Source: Duganella sp. BuS-21 | GTDB lineage: Bacteria > Pseudomonadota > Gammaproteobacteria > Burkholderiales > Burkholderiaceae_D | DNA: 64,000 nt | Assembly: GCA_041874725.1 (NCBI GenBank) | Contig: CP097466.1 | Location: forward strand, 1,736,001 to 1,800,000 | Direction: 5' to 3' | Shown here: one piece after another, positions 1-8,427 of the stretch | Layout: every line of letters starts with the position of its first letter | Position numbering within the stretch: position 1 is the stretch's first letter | Position numbers and translations under genes: made by a program | Notes under the pieces: model-generated | Told to the model about the DNA's origin: nothing | What the model saw: only the letters and a program-made list of their open reading frames with translations | The model's database searches: none

Positions 1-1676
1 TAACTGCACACGTGATCCAGGTAGGCGGTGGCGGGCAGCTTGTTTACATAGTGCACCGGACAGTCTTTCTCGTCCTGCCGGCCGGGCTGCGGGCCGCCCA
101 CCAGGAAGCCCGGCACCGGCGCTTCAATCTTGTCCGCTTCCGATGGCCGGTGGTGCGGATGCAGCGCCGGGCGCGCGCCGATGCCGGTGACGAAGGAGTA
201 GCCGGTGGCGTTGCGGCCCAACACATAGTCGAGGCCCGCTTGCGCCGCGCTCAGGTAGTCGGCCTTGCCGTTCAGGCGGTAGCCCTGCAGCAGCATCATG
301 GATTGGTTGAGCGCCACGGCACTGCTGCCCCAGACGAAGTCCTGCTCCTGCATGGGGACGCGGTAGGCGGAGTCCTTCCAGTTGGCGGTCAGACTGGCGG
401 CCAGGCTGTCGATGCGGCTGGCGATCAGCTTCTGGTCGGCCGCCGGCGTCAGGTGCGCGCGGTGCTGCGCCAGCGACATCCAGGCCAGGCCGCCGACGTC
501 GCTCCAGTTCGGCGTGGTGGCCGGCAGCTGCTCGGCCTTGATGGCGCGGTAGTAGCTGTCCTTGCCGGTGCTGATGTAGAGCTCGGCGGCGGCCCAGGCG
601 AATTCGTCCTGCAGCTTCTGGTCGCCGTATTCGCCGGTGTGGATGTCGGCCGGGTTGCGGAAGGTGGCGCCCGGGTTGGCCTGCGCCCAGTTCCAGGCCG
701 ATTCGGCGGCGGCCAGCATGCGCGCCGACAAGCCGGGACGCTGCTGATCGTAGGCCTTGAGCACGCGGCTGGCGGTGGCCATGGTGGCCGCGAAGTCGAG
801 TGCGGCGGCGGTGCTTTTCTGCACCACGTAGCGCGGCGTCGCCTTGACCTGGTCCGGCATCTCCATGCCGTCGAAGGATTTGTTGGTCAGCTTGTGATAG
901 ACGCCGCCGTCCTGCGGGTCCTGCATGGTCAGCATCCAGTCCAGGTTCCACAATGCTTCGTTGAGGAGGTCCGGCAGGCCGTCGCCTGATTCGGGGATGT
1001 TGAGGTTCTGCTTGGCGAAGTAGCCGGGGAAGTGTTCCAGCGCGGCCAGCAGGGTGTAGGTCGAGATGCCCGAGTTGACGATGTATTTGTTGTAGTCGCC
1101 GGCGTCGTACCAACCTTTGCCGCTGGCGATCACGCTGCCTTCGGGGCGCTGCTGCGAAGCGGCGGAGACGTGCACCAGCACCTTGTCGTCCATGTGTCCT
1201 GCCGGGCGCGCGTAGATGCCGGCGTATTGCGGCGTCAGCGCGATGCTGGCGCGGTTCATATAGTAGGCCTTGATGGCGGCCGCGTTGAGGTCGCCGTACG
1301 GCCAGGCGCGGATGGTGAAGCGGTCGGAGACGGTTTTGCCGTCGAGCTTGATGCGGTAGTCGCCGGGCGCGGTCAGCGCCGAAAAGTCCGCCAGCCGCGC
1401 GGTTTCGAGCGAGGGCTTCCATACGGCAGGCGCGCTGAGCTTGCCGGTGTAGACGGTCTTGCCGGTGTCCGCCGTCACCACTTCGAAATTGGTGGCCGCG
1501 TTGTCCGTGATCACGGCCTGCTTGGCGGCCTGCGGCGCGAAGCCGACCTGGTTGACGCGGATCGCGGCGGCCTGCGCGCCGGTGCCGATGGCGGCAAGCA
1601 TCAATAGCACCAGCTTGATCCGCTTGCTGTTGATAGCGTTAACACGGTTTGCTGATTCGTGGGGGAAAATAGTCAA
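1..1676 (-). CDS. Glycoside hydrolase family 9 endoglucanase (3' end beyond window)
   Basis: Likely hydrolyses beta-1,4-glucan outside the cytoplasm. After a hydrophobic signal-like segment (residues about 17-37) the protein opens with IRVNQVGF, the start of the Ig-like CelD_N domain that precedes many GH9 catalytic modules. The GH9 signature KGWYDAGDYNKYIVNSG follows; its aspartates belong to the catalytic base region. Near the window edge the frame reads VPGFLVGGPQPGRQ and LPATAYLDHVCS, the typical approach to the C-terminal motif with the catalytic glutamate, which lies just outside. The frame has no usable ATG near its beginning. A TTG at 1676 preceded by GGAG at 5-6 nt is the best start. 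A LacI-type operator lies just upstream. Domain call is firm; exact substrate is inferred. Confidence 0.88.
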   Translation of the reverse strand, partial: MTIFPHESANRVNAINSKRIKLVLLMLAAIGTGAQAAAIRVNQVGFAPQAAKQAVITDNAATNFEVVTADTGKTVYTGKLSAPAVWKPSLETARLADFSALTAPGDYRIKLDGKTVSDRFTIRAWPYGDLNAAAIKAYYMNRASIALTPQYAGIYARPAGHMDDKVLVHVSAASQQRPEGSVIASGKGWYDAGDYNKYIVNSGISTYTLLAALEHFPGYFAKQNLNIPESGDGLPDLLNEALWNLDWMLTMQDPQDGGVYHKLTNKSFDGMEMPDQVKATPRYVVQKSTAAALDFAATMATASRVLKAYDQQRPGLSARMLAAAESAWNWAQANPGATFRNPADIHTGEYGDQKLQDEFAWAAAELYISTGKDSYYRAIKAEQLPATTPNWSDVGGLAWMSLAQHRAHLTPAADQKLIASRIDSLAASLTANWKDSAYRVPMQEQDFVWGSSAVALNQSMMLLQGYRLNGKADYLSAAQAGLDYVLGRNATGYSFVTGIGARPALHPHHRPSEADKIEAPVPGFLVGGPQPGRQDEKDCPVHYVNKLPATAYLDHVCS

Positions 1677-1696
1677 TTTGTCTCCGTATCGTTGTT

Positions 1697-1712
1697 ATGA
1701 AAGCGTTTTCAT
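1697..1712. promoter_or_regulatory. LacI-family operator-like palindrome upstream of GH9 gene
   Basis: ATGAAAGCGTTTTCAT is a near-perfect dyad with the central CG typical of LacI/GalR-family operators (cre-like pattern TGNAANCGNNNNCA). It lies about 20 bp upstream of the TTG start of the GH9 gene, where a sugar-responsive repressor would block transcription. No LacI-family gene lies in the window, so the regulator is unknown. Confidence 0.6.
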
Positions 1713-1767
1713 GATACCTCAAGCACCGTTGCGATCATATCTATGCTCACCTTTTTTCGGCGTTCCG

Positions 1768-2226
1768 ATGCGTATCCATACTGCCGCCCTGTGCGTCGCC
1801 GCCTGCTTTGCCACTTGCGCCAGCGCCGCGCCCACCCCGGTCGCGCTGCAGTGCTGGCAGCTGCCCGATACGCAAAGCGGCAAGCGGCTGGCGGCGACCA
1901 CGGTGCTCGTCGATGGCAAACGCATCACGCAGCTAATCGCCGGCCGCCATACGCCCGCCGGCGCCACCGTGATCGACAGCCACACCCACCTGACCAGCCA
2001 GACCAGCGCCACCGGTTGTTCCGACCAGTTCGCCGACCAGTTCGCCGACCAGTTCGCCGACCTGGTGGCGGTGCCGGGCAATCCGCTGGCCGACATCAAG
2101 CTGATGACCAAGGTCAGCTTCGTCATGAAGGAGGGCGTGGTCGACAAGCAGGCGGACCAGGCGCTGCCGTTCGTCGCCAGCAGCGATGAGCGCATGGCGC
2201 CGAAGGATGTCGACTACGGCCTGTGA
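1768..2226 (+). pseudogene. Amidohydrolase with large in-frame internal deletion
   Basis: The frame keeps the two ends of an imidazolonepropionase/Xaa-Pro dipeptidase-like amidohydrolase. The N-terminus has a signal peptide (to about residue 20), a short beta-sandwich segment and the metal-binding SHTHLT. The C-terminus has DLVAVPGNPLADI and the usual final segment FVMKEGVV. The central metal-dependent barrel, normally roughly 300 residues, is absent. The two ends meet at a threefold DQFA repeat, and the segment usually found between VID and the HTH motif also looks shortened. The product would be 152 residues and cannot be a working hydrolase. The reading frame is still open, so a protein could be made. 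The ATG at 1768 precedes a convincing signal peptide. Confidence 0.7.
2023..2061 (+). repeat. 12-bp tandem repeat at deletion junction
   Basis: GACCAGTTCGCC occurs three times head to tail, followed by GAC. It encodes DQFADQFADQFAD and lies exactly where the two halves of the deleted amidohydrolase meet. The 12-bp unit keeps the frame, so copy-number change would not break the reading frame. Confidence 0.9.
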
Positions 2227-2361
2227 CCTCGACGCTTCAACTGGTTGTGGCTTGATACCAACGTCTTGGCAAAGTTCTTGCTTTGTTAAAAGATCAAGAT
2301 GGTTATTATAAGCAACTAGCCCGGAATGCATCATTCTGGGGCACCAAGGAGAAAACCGCAC

Positions 2362-4689
2362 ATGGATATACCACGCAAACTCATCGCCACCGCCGTCCTG
2401 GCGGCCTTCAGCGCCCCATTGTGGGCACAGCAGGCACAGCCCTCCGACGAAATCGAGGTCGTGAAGGTGACCGCGCAAAAGCGCAAGGAAGACCCGGCCA
2501 AGGTGGCGATGAGCATCAGCGCGGTGACCGGCGTGCAGCTGCAGGCCGAGCATGTGCGCGATATCACCGACCTCACGCGCGTGGTGCCGAATATCTCCTT
2601 CACCGCCGCCAGCGGCAACGGTGGCGCGGGGCCGGGCACCTCCAATGTGGAGATACGCGGCATCAGCTCCACGGCCGGCGCGGCCACGGTGGGGATTTAT
2701 CTTGGCGATACGCCTGTCACCGTGGGCAACGTCTACACCATGGGCAATATCGAGCCGCGCTTCTTCGACATCGACCGGGTGGAAGTGCTGCGCGGTCCGC
2801 AGGCCACCTTGTACGGCGCCAGCTCCATGGGCGGCACCATCAAGTTCGTGCCGAACGAGCCGGATTTGAAGGAGCGCGAGTTCAGCACCTACACCGAGGG
2901 CGCCAACACCAAGGGCGGCAGCGCCAACTATGCGGCCAATGTGGTGGCCAACATCCCGTTGATCGCCGACGAACTGGCGCTGCGCATCGGCGTGCAGGCG
3001 CAGCACACGGGCGGCTACATCAAGCAGGTGGATGGCGATGGCAAGACCATGGCGAACGACATCAACAAGATCAGCGACCAGGAGTTCCGCGCCGCGCTGA
3101 AATGGAAGCCGACGCATGCGCTGACCATCACGCCGTCGGTGTACTACCAGCGCATCGACGCCAAGGACATCGCGGCCTTCAACCTGGAGCTGCCGACCTA
3201 CCAGGCGCAGAAGCAGGTGCGCGAGCCGTCGATCGACAAACTGCTGGCGCCTAGCGTCACCATCAACTGGGACTTGGGCGAGGTCGACCTGACCTCGGCC
3301 ACCAGTTATTTCCAGCGCAAGTTCGACCGCACGCAGAACGGCTCAGCCTACAACAGCTATTCGCTGTCGACTTTCCTGACCTCGACCGACGACGGCGGCA
3401 AGGCGCCACCGGAACTGATCGAAGCGATTGCCGGCCTGCCGTCGGCCGTGTACCTGAACAACCAGGTGCGGCAGGTATCGCAGGAGTTCCGCCTGGCTTC
3501 GCGTCCGTATGACGAGAAGGCGTCGCCGTGGACCTGGCTGGCCGGCGTCTACGTCTCGCGCCAGCACACCAATATCATCGAGAACGATCCGATCTTCGGC
3601 GTGACCGATGTGTTCAAGCAGTTCGGCTTCGACATCGCCGACCCGGAACTGCTGCCGGATGCGCGTCCAGGCCAGTTCCCGAACGATAACTCGTTCGCCG
3701 GCGCCTTCCACTACCGCGAAAAGCAGGCTTCGGTGTTCGGCGAATTGAACTACTACTTCTCGCCGACGGTGCACGCCACGGTGGGCGCGCGCTACCTGAA
3801 GGCCAACACCACGCTGGAGCAACGCAACGGCAACTACCTGGCCGGCGCCGGCAACAACAGCAGCGCCGAGACTTCCTCCAGCGCCTACACGCCGAAGTAT
3901 GCGCTGACGTGGGAAGTGAGCCCCACCAACACGGTCTACACCAGCGTCGCCAAAGGCTTCCGCCTGGGCGGCGCCAACATCTACGTGCCGACCAGCACCT
4001 GCGGCCAGGACCTGGAAGCGAACGGCATCGAAGCGGGGCCGCCGTCGTATTCGCCGGACAGTTTGTGGAGCTATGAAGTGGGCAGCAAATCGCGTTTCCT
4101 GAACAACCGCGTGACGCTGAACGCCGACGTGTTCTACGTGAAGTGGAAGAACATCCAGCAGGGCGTGTATCTGCCGACCTGCGCCTACACCTACAACGCC
4201 AACGCGGGCGACGCCACCACGCGCGGCTTCGAGTTCGACATCAAGGCCAAGCCGTTGCCGGGCCTGACCCTGAGCGCATCGGGCGGTTATGTGAAGGCGG
4301 AGCTGTCGAACGACGCCGGCATCGAGAACGGCGTGGTGGGTGCGGTGGCCGGTGCGCAGATCCAGGGCGTGCCGAAATATAACGCGGCAGTCAACGCCAC
4401 CTACAACTTCTCGGCATGGGAGCGTCCGGCGTTCGTGATGGCGGGCATGCAGTGGGTAGGCTCCAGCAAGGGCTCGCTGGACCCGGAGCAGACCGACCAT
4501 GATCGTCCGTCCTACCACACGGTCAACCTGAGCGGCGGCATGACTTTCGGCAGCTATGCCTTCACCGTGTTCGTGAAGAATGCGCTGGACGACGACACCA
4601 TCATCCAGCACCCGCAGGTGGCGTCCATCGTGCAGGGTTACCGGCTGGCGCCGCGCAGCATCGGCGTGAGCTTGGCGACCAAGTTTTAA
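2362..4689 (+). CDS. TonB-dependent outer-membrane receptor
   Basis: Outer-membrane beta-barrel transporter energised by TonB-ExbBD, for a siderophore or other large substrate. The protein (775 residues) has a signal peptide ending near PLWAQQ and then the plug region with VVKVTAQKRKEDPAKV, typical of the FyuA/pesticin-receptor-like branch. The plug continues with VEVLRGPQATLYGASSMGGTI, and the barrel ends in the aromatic C-terminus SLATKF. The start at 2362 follows AAGGAG; an upstream ATG at 2326 would put extra charged residues before the signal peptide. It differs in sequence from the other five receptors of the window. No exbBD or regulator is adjacent, so the substrate cannot be read from context. 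Confidence 0.9.
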   Translation: MDIPRKLIATAVLAAFSAPLWAQQAQPSDEIEVVKVTAQKRKEDPAKVAMSISAVTGVQLQAEHVRDITDLTRVVPNISFTAASGNGGAGPGTSNVEIRGISSTAGAATVGIYLGDTPVTVGNVYTMGNIEPRFFDIDRVEVLRGPQATLYGASSMGGTIKFVPNEPDLKEREFSTYTEGANTKGGSANYAANVVANIPLIADELALRIGVQAQHTGGYIKQVDGDGKTMANDINKISDQEFRAALKWKPTHALTITPSVYYQRIDAKDIAAFNLELPTYQAQKQVREPSIDKLLAPSVTINWDLGEVDLTSATSYFQRKFDRTQNGSAYNSYSLSTFLTSTDDGGKAPPELIEAIAGLPSAVYLNNQVRQVSQEFRLASRPYDEKASPWTWLAGVYVSRQHTNIIENDPIFGVTDVFKQFGFDIADPELLPDARPGQFPNDNSFAGAFHYREKQASVFGELNYYFSPTVHATVGARYLKANTTLEQRNGNYLAGAGNNSSAETSSSAYTPKYALTWEVSPTNTVYTSVAKGFRLGGANIYVPTSTCGQDLEANGIEAGPPSYSPDSLWSYEVGSKSRFLNNRVTLNADVFYVKWKNIQQGVYLPTCAYTYNANAGDATTRGFEFDIKAKPLPGLTLSASGGYVKAELSNDAGIENGVVGAVAGAQIQGVPKYNAAVNATYNFSAWERPAFVMAGMQWVGSSKGSLDPEQTDHDRPSYHTVNLSGGMTFGSYAFTVFVKNALDDDTIIQHPQVASIVQGYRLAPRSIGVSLATKF

Positions 4690-4730
4690 GCGATAATGCT
4701 GCCTTTGGAATTCACTGCAAGGGCAGCATC

Positions 4731-5078
4731 ATGGGCATCACCATCTATCACAACACGGCCTGCGGCACGTCGCGCAAAACGCTGGAAGCGATACGTGCCA
4801 CCGGCGTGGAGCCGGAGATCATCGACTACGTCAAGAACCCGCCATCGCGCGCGTTGTTGAAGGACTTGATTGCCAAGGCCGGCCTGAGCGTGCGCCAGGC
4901 CATGCGCAACAAAGGCGATCTGTATGGGGAACTGGGATTGGCTAACGAAACGCTGACGGACGACGCGCTGCTGGACGCCATGATGGCGCATCCGATCCTG
5001 ATCGAGCGTCCGCTGGTGGTCACGGCCCAAGGCGTGCGCCTGTGCCGTCCTGCTGAGCTGGTGCAGGAGATCTTGTAG
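4731..5078 (+). CDS. arsC: Arsenate reductase (glutaredoxin-dependent)
   Basis: Reduces arsenate to arsenite using glutathione and glutaredoxin. The 115-residue protein has the E. coli ArsC active-site stretch HNTACGTSRKTLE with catalytic Cys11. The later segment LIERPLVVTAQGVRLCRP carries arginines matching the arsenate-binding ones. No arsR, arsB or acr3 gene is adjacent, so this is a lone arsC. Some lone ArsC/Spx-like proteins have other roles, but the active site looks intact. It begins 41 bp after the TBDR stop and may share its transcript. It converges with ispB across a REP-like inverted repeat. Confidence 0.92.
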   Translation: MGITIYHNTACGTSRKTLEAIRATGVEPEIIDYVKNPPSRALLKDLIAKAGLSVRQAMRNKGDLYGELGLANETLTDDALLDAMMAHPILIERPLVVTAQGVRLCRPAELVQEIL

Positions 5079-5087
5079 TCCGCGACC

Positions 5088-5170
5088 GTCGTTCCCGCGA
5101 AGGCGGGAACCCATAGCACGCTTGCGTCACAGATGCTGTGCATGGATTCCCGCTTTCGCGGGAATGACAG
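5088..5170. repeat. Paired REP-like inverted repeats
   Basis: Two copies of a short element (GTTCCCGCGAAGGCGGGAAC at about 5091 and its opposite-orientation partner ending in GCTTTCGCGGGAATGAC at about 5169) flank about 28 bp. Each forms its own hairpin and the two can pair with each other. This is the common REP/BIME-type arrangement. It lies between the convergent arsC and ispB genes and may act as a bidirectional terminator or mRNA-end stabiliser. Confidence 0.8.
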
Positions 5171-5178
5171 CGTTGATG

Positions 5179-6168
5179 TTAGTGGTTGCGGTGGACCGAG
5201 AAGTGGGCCAGTTGCAGCAGCGATTCTTTGTAGATGCTGTCGGGCAGGTCGGCGATGGCTTCCGAGGCGCGCTTGGCGGCGATCTCCGCTTGTTGGCGCG
5301 TGTAGTCCAGCGCACCACTGCTGGTGATGGCCGCCAGGATGGTGTCGAAATGCTGCTCGTCACCCTGCTCGATGCACGAACGTACCAGCTCGCGCTGTTC
5401 GGCCGTGCCGTTTTCCATCAGGTAGATCAGCGGCAGGGTAGGCTTGCCTTCGCGCAGGTCGTCGCCGACGTTCTTGCCGATTTCGCTGGCGTCGCCGGCG
5501 TAGTCGAGTACATCATCAATTAACTGGAACGCCGTCCCCAGCGAGCGGCCGTATTCGCCGGCCGCCGCGATCTGCGCGTCGTTGGCGCCGGCCACCAGCG
5601 CGCCCAGCTCGGCCGCCGCTTCGAACAGCTTGGCGGTCTTGGAGCGGATCACTTGCAGGTAGCGTTCTTGCGTCACGTCCGGGTCGTGCATGTTCAGCAG
5701 CTGCAGCACTTCGCCTTCGGCGATCACGTTGGTGGCGTCCGACAGGATCTGCATCACGCGCATATTGTTCAGGCCGACCATCATCTGGAATGCGCGCGAG
5801 TACAGGAAGTCGCCGACCAGTACCGACGCGGCATTGCCGAACAGGGCGTTGGCCGTGGCGCGGCCGCGGCGCAGCGACGATTCGTCCACCACGTCGTCGT
5901 GCAGCAAGGTGGCGGTGTGGATGAATTCCACCACCGCCGCCAACTCGTGATGGGCCGCGCCTTGATATGAGTAGGCATTGGCCACCAGCAGCACCAGCAC
6001 CGGACGTATGCGTTTGCCGCCCGCACTGATGATGTATTCGGCAATCTGATGGACCAGGCTCACCTCGGAATGCAGGCGTTGGCGGATCACCGCGTTGACC
6101 GCGTCCATATCGGCGGCGATGGTCTGGGTGATGTTGTTTTGGGTGGCGTTTTGGGTAGCGGCAGACAA
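5179..6168 (-). CDS. ispB: Octaprenyl diphosphate synthase (trans-polyprenyl synthase)
   Basis: Builds the polyprenyl side chain of ubiquinone by adding isopentenyl diphosphate to farnesyl diphosphate. Both aspartate-rich motifs are present: DDVVDESSLRRGR at residues 91-103 (first) and DDVLD at about 218-222 (second), with GGKRIRP at 50-56. Length is 329 residues, normal for the family. The start codon is TTG at 6168, with only a weak AGG upstream, so the true start could be slightly downstream. It is divergent from rplU-rpmA-obgE, a widespread arrangement in proteobacteria, and shares that intergenic region. Confidence 0.95.
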   Translation of the reverse strand: MSAATQNATQNNITQTIAADMDAVNAVIRQRLHSEVSLVHQIAEYIISAGGKRIRPVLVLLVANAYSYQGAAHHELAAVVEFIHTATLLHDDVVDESSLRRGRATANALFGNAASVLVGDFLYSRAFQMMVGLNNMRVMQILSDATNVIAEGEVLQLLNMHDPDVTQERYLQVIRSKTAKLFEAAAELGALVAGANDAQIAAAGEYGRSLGTAFQLIDDVLDYAGDASEIGKNVGDDLREGKPTLPLIYLMENGTAEQRELVRSCIEQGDEQHFDTILAAITSSGALDYTRQQAEIAAKRASEAIADLPDSIYKESLLQLAHFSVHRNH

Positions 6169-6341
6169 GGCGAACCTGTGCAGTTAGACTATTGGTGGCG
6201 GGATTATACGCCAAGGCCCCGCCCACAGGGGCTTAGCCCCTCGTTTTGCGCAGGGGAATTGATTTATTGATAATGATCAATGCCTCGATCACGGGCAAAA
6301 TTGTTTGACATACCACGCCCTCCCGCTTTTGTGCATACTTT

Positions 6342-6370
6342 TTGACGCAAATTCGCATCTTGTGTATAAT
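6342..6370 (+). promoter_or_regulatory. Strong sigma-70 promoter for rplU-rpmA
   Basis: TTGACG (6342-6347) and a consensus TATAAT (6365-6370) are separated by exactly 17 bp. The expected transcription start is near 6377, about 50 bp before the rplU ATG. This fits a highly expressed ribosomal-protein operon. Confidence 0.85.
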
Positions 6371-6376
6371 CTGCGG

Positions 6377-6395
6377 TTCCCCTGTTTTCGGGGAA
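6377..6395 (+). promoter_or_regulatory. Hairpin at the very 5' end of the rplU leader
   Basis: TTCCCC and GGGGAA form a stem around a 7-nt loop, starting at the predicted transcription start and followed by TTTTC. It is too close to the start to act as a normal terminator. A 5'-terminal stabilising stem or a ribosomal-protein control site is more likely. The function is inferred. Confidence 0.5.
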
Positions 6396-6425
6396 TTTTC
6401 TTAACATTTTAAGAGGTTTCAAATC

Positions 6426-6737
6426 ATGTACGCGGTCATAAAAACCGGTGGCAAACAATACAAAGTTGTCGCTGGCGAAAAACTCAAAATAGAACAGATA
6501 CCGGCAGACATTGGTTCCGAACTCACTATCGATCAGGTCCTCGCCATTGGCGAAGGCGAGAGCATCAAGTTTGGCGCTCCGCTGGTTGAAGGTGCTAAGG
6601 TACTGGTTACTGTTGTGGCACACGGTCGTCACGATAAGGTGAAGATTTTCAAGATGCGTCGTCGTAAGCACTACCAGAAGCATCAGGGCCATCGCCAGAA
6701 TTACACCGAAATCCAAATCGTTTCGATCAACGGCTAA
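6426..6737 (+). CDS. rplU: 50S ribosomal protein L21
   Basis: Large-subunit ribosomal protein binding 23S rRNA. The 103-residue protein opens with [14 protein letters not shown] and contains the C-terminal basic [14 protein letters not shown] segment characteristic of L21. It is first in the operon with rpmA (40-bp gap), followed by obgE, the conserved proteobacterial order. It is preceded by AAGAGG and a consensus promoter. Confidence 0.98.
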   Translation: MYAVIKTGGKQYKVVAGEKLKIEQIPADIGSELTIDQVLAIGEGESIKFGAPLVEGAKVLVTVVAHGRHDKVKIFKMRRRKHYQKHQGHRQNYTEIQIVSING

Positions 6738-6777
6738 TCCCCGGTTCGACACAATCTAGTATTCAAGGAGCTTTAGC

Positions 6778-7038
6778 ATGGCACACAAAAAAGGCGGCGG
6801 CACAACGCGAAATGGTCGTGACTCAGAATCAAAACGCCTGGGCGTTAAGGTTTACGGCGGTCAAACGATCAATGCAGGCGGCATCATCATTCGTCAACGC
6901 GGCACGCCAGTGCGCGCCGGCGAAGGTGTAGGCACCGGCAAAGACCACACCCTGTTCGCTCTGGTGAACGGCGTGGTCAAGTTCGTTAAAAAAGGTGAAG
7001 GCTCGAAACAGTTCGTCACCGTAGTAGCAGCAGCGTAA
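6778..7038 (+). CDS. rpmA: 50S ribosomal protein L27
   Basis: Large-subunit protein whose N-terminal tail reaches towards the peptidyl transferase centre. The 86-residue sequence begins [19 protein letters not shown], the mature-type start without the cleavable N-extension found in Firmicutes. A clear AAGGAG lies before the ATG. It is co-transcribed with rplU. Two hairpins follow it before obgE. Confidence 0.98.
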   Translation: MAHKKGGGTTRNGRDSESKRLGVKVYGGQTINAGGIIIRQRGTPVRAGEGVGTGKDHTLFALVNGVVKFVKKGEGSKQFVTVVAAA

Positions 7039-7048
7039 ATTACGCTCC

Positions 7049-7123
7049 GGCCTCTTCAAGAGGCCGTTTGTAAGGCGCAAGCCTTCAATCGAAAGGCTCT
7101 GCCCTCTAGGTAGAGCCTTTTAG
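7049..7123 (+). terminator. Two hairpins between rpmA and obgE, second terminator-like
   Basis: GGCCTCTT-C-AAGAGGCC (7049-7065) is a near-perfect small hairpin. AAAGGCTCT (7092-7100) pairs with AGAGCCTTT (7112-7120) and runs into TTTTAGTTTT, resembling a weak intrinsic terminator. It would let ribosomal-protein genes be expressed more than the downstream GTPase while allowing read-through. Confidence 0.6.
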
Positions 7124-7140
7124 TTTTATGGCGGTACATC

Positions 7141-8250
7141 ATGAAGTTTATCGACGAAGCAAAAATTGAAGTAATCGGTGGTGACGGCGGCAATGGCTGC
7201 TCGTCGTTTTGCCGTGAAAAATTCCGCCCGTTCGGCGGCCCTGACGGCGGCGACGGCGGCAAGGGTGGCTCGATCTGGGCCGTAGCGGACCGTAACATCA
7301 ATACCTTGGTCGATTTCCGCTTCTCCAAAGTCCATCGCGGCGGCAACGGCGAAGCCGGCCGTGGCGCCGACTGCTATGGCCGCGGCGCCGACGACATGCA
7401 TCTGCGCATGCCGCTGGGCACCCTGATCATCGATGACGTTTCCGGCGAAATCCTGGCCGACCTGAGCGAGCACGGTCAGATGGAACTGCTGGCCAAGGGC
7501 GGCGAAGGCGGTTGGGGCAACATCCACTTCAAGACCTCGACCAACCGCGCCCCGCGTCAGAAGACCCCGGGCAAGGAAGGCGAAACCCGTACCCTGCGCC
7601 TGGAACTGAAGGTGCTGGCTGACGTCGGCCTGCTGGGCATGCCGAACGCCGGCAAGTCGACCTTCATCAGCGCCGTGTCGAACGCGCGTCCGAAGATCGC
7701 CGATTACCCGTTCACCACCTTGCACCCGAACCTGGGCGTGGTCCGCGTGTCGCACGAGAAGAGCTTTGTGATCGCCGACATCCCCGGCTTGATCGAAGGC
7801 GCCGCCGAAGGTGCGGGCCTGGGTCACCAGTTCCTGCGCCACCTGTCGCGCACCGGCCTGCTGCTGCACATCGTCGACCTGGCGCCGTTCGAAGCCACCG
7901 TCGATCCGGTCAAGGAAGCCAAGGCCCTGGTCAACGAGCTGAAAAAGTACGACGAAGATCTGGTCGACAAGCCGCGCTGGCTGGTGCTCAACAAACTGGA
8001 CATGGTGCCGGAAGAAGAGCGCGCCAAGAAGGTCAAGGACTTCGTCAAGAAGTTCGGCTTCAAGGGTCCGGTGTTCGAGATCTCCGCGCTGAGCCACGAC
8101 GGCACGCAGGAACTGGTCAACGCCATCCAGAAGCACCTGGAACAAACGCGCCACTCCGAGCAGCGCGCGGAAGAAACCCAGATGACGGAAGAAGCGCGCG
8201 GTATTTCGTCCATCGATCCAGACGATCCTCGCTTCAAGATCCTCGACTAA
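7141..8250 (+). CDS. obgE: Obg-family GTPase (ribosome assembly)
   Basis: GTPase involved in late 50S assembly and stress response. Residues 1-158 form the glycine-rich Obg fold ([20 protein letters not shown]). The G domain follows with GMPNAGKST at 166-174, DIPG at 213-216 and NKLD at 284-287. The tail after about residue 345 is short and acidic, without a large extra domain. Length is 369 residues. It starts 102 bp after rpmA, past a leaky-terminator-like hairpin, and is followed by proB in the same direction. Confidence 0.97.
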   Translation: MKFIDEAKIEVIGGDGGNGCSSFCREKFRPFGGPDGGDGGKGGSIWAVADRNINTLVDFRFSKVHRGGNGEAGRGADCYGRGADDMHLRMPLGTLIIDDVSGEILADLSEHGQMELLAKGGEGGWGNIHFKTSTNRAPRQKTPGKEGETRTLRLELKVLADVGLLGMPNAGKSTFISAVSNARPKIADYPFTTLHPNLGVVRVSHEKSFVIADIPGLIEGAAEGAGLGHQFLRHLSRTGLLLHIVDLAPFEATVDPVKEAKALVNELKKYDEDLVDKPRWLVLNKLDMVPEEERAKKVKDFVKKFGFKGPVFEISALSHDGTQELVNAIQKHLEQTRHSEQRAEETQMTEEARGISSIDPDDPRFKILD

Positions 8251-8427
8251 ACACTCGACGGATCGCCTGCATCACCGGCATAATCAGTTATCAGCTGATT
8301 ATGTCTTTCCATCTCGGCGCCCGTCCCGCTCATCGCGGGGCCGGCGACTGTTAGCGGCAAAGCAGGGCAACCAGCCCGCCAAATCACAGCCTGTTTTTTT
8401 ACGCTTGTTTTGAAGATTGTCGCCGCC

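Noticed and set aside
12..989. Open frame antisense to the GH9 gene
   Set aside because: The minus strand encodes clear GH9 motifs through the whole stretch, including beyond 989, so the plus-strand frame is a shadow.
2023..2061. CRISPR-like direct repeats
   Set aside because: The 12-bp units are contiguous, without spacers, and encode an in-frame amino-acid repeat.
6262..6290. Fur-box-like sequence TTGATAATGATCAA upstream of rplU
   Set aside because: It is a short imperfect dyad, does not match the 19-bp Fur consensus, and lies between housekeeping genes with no iron link.
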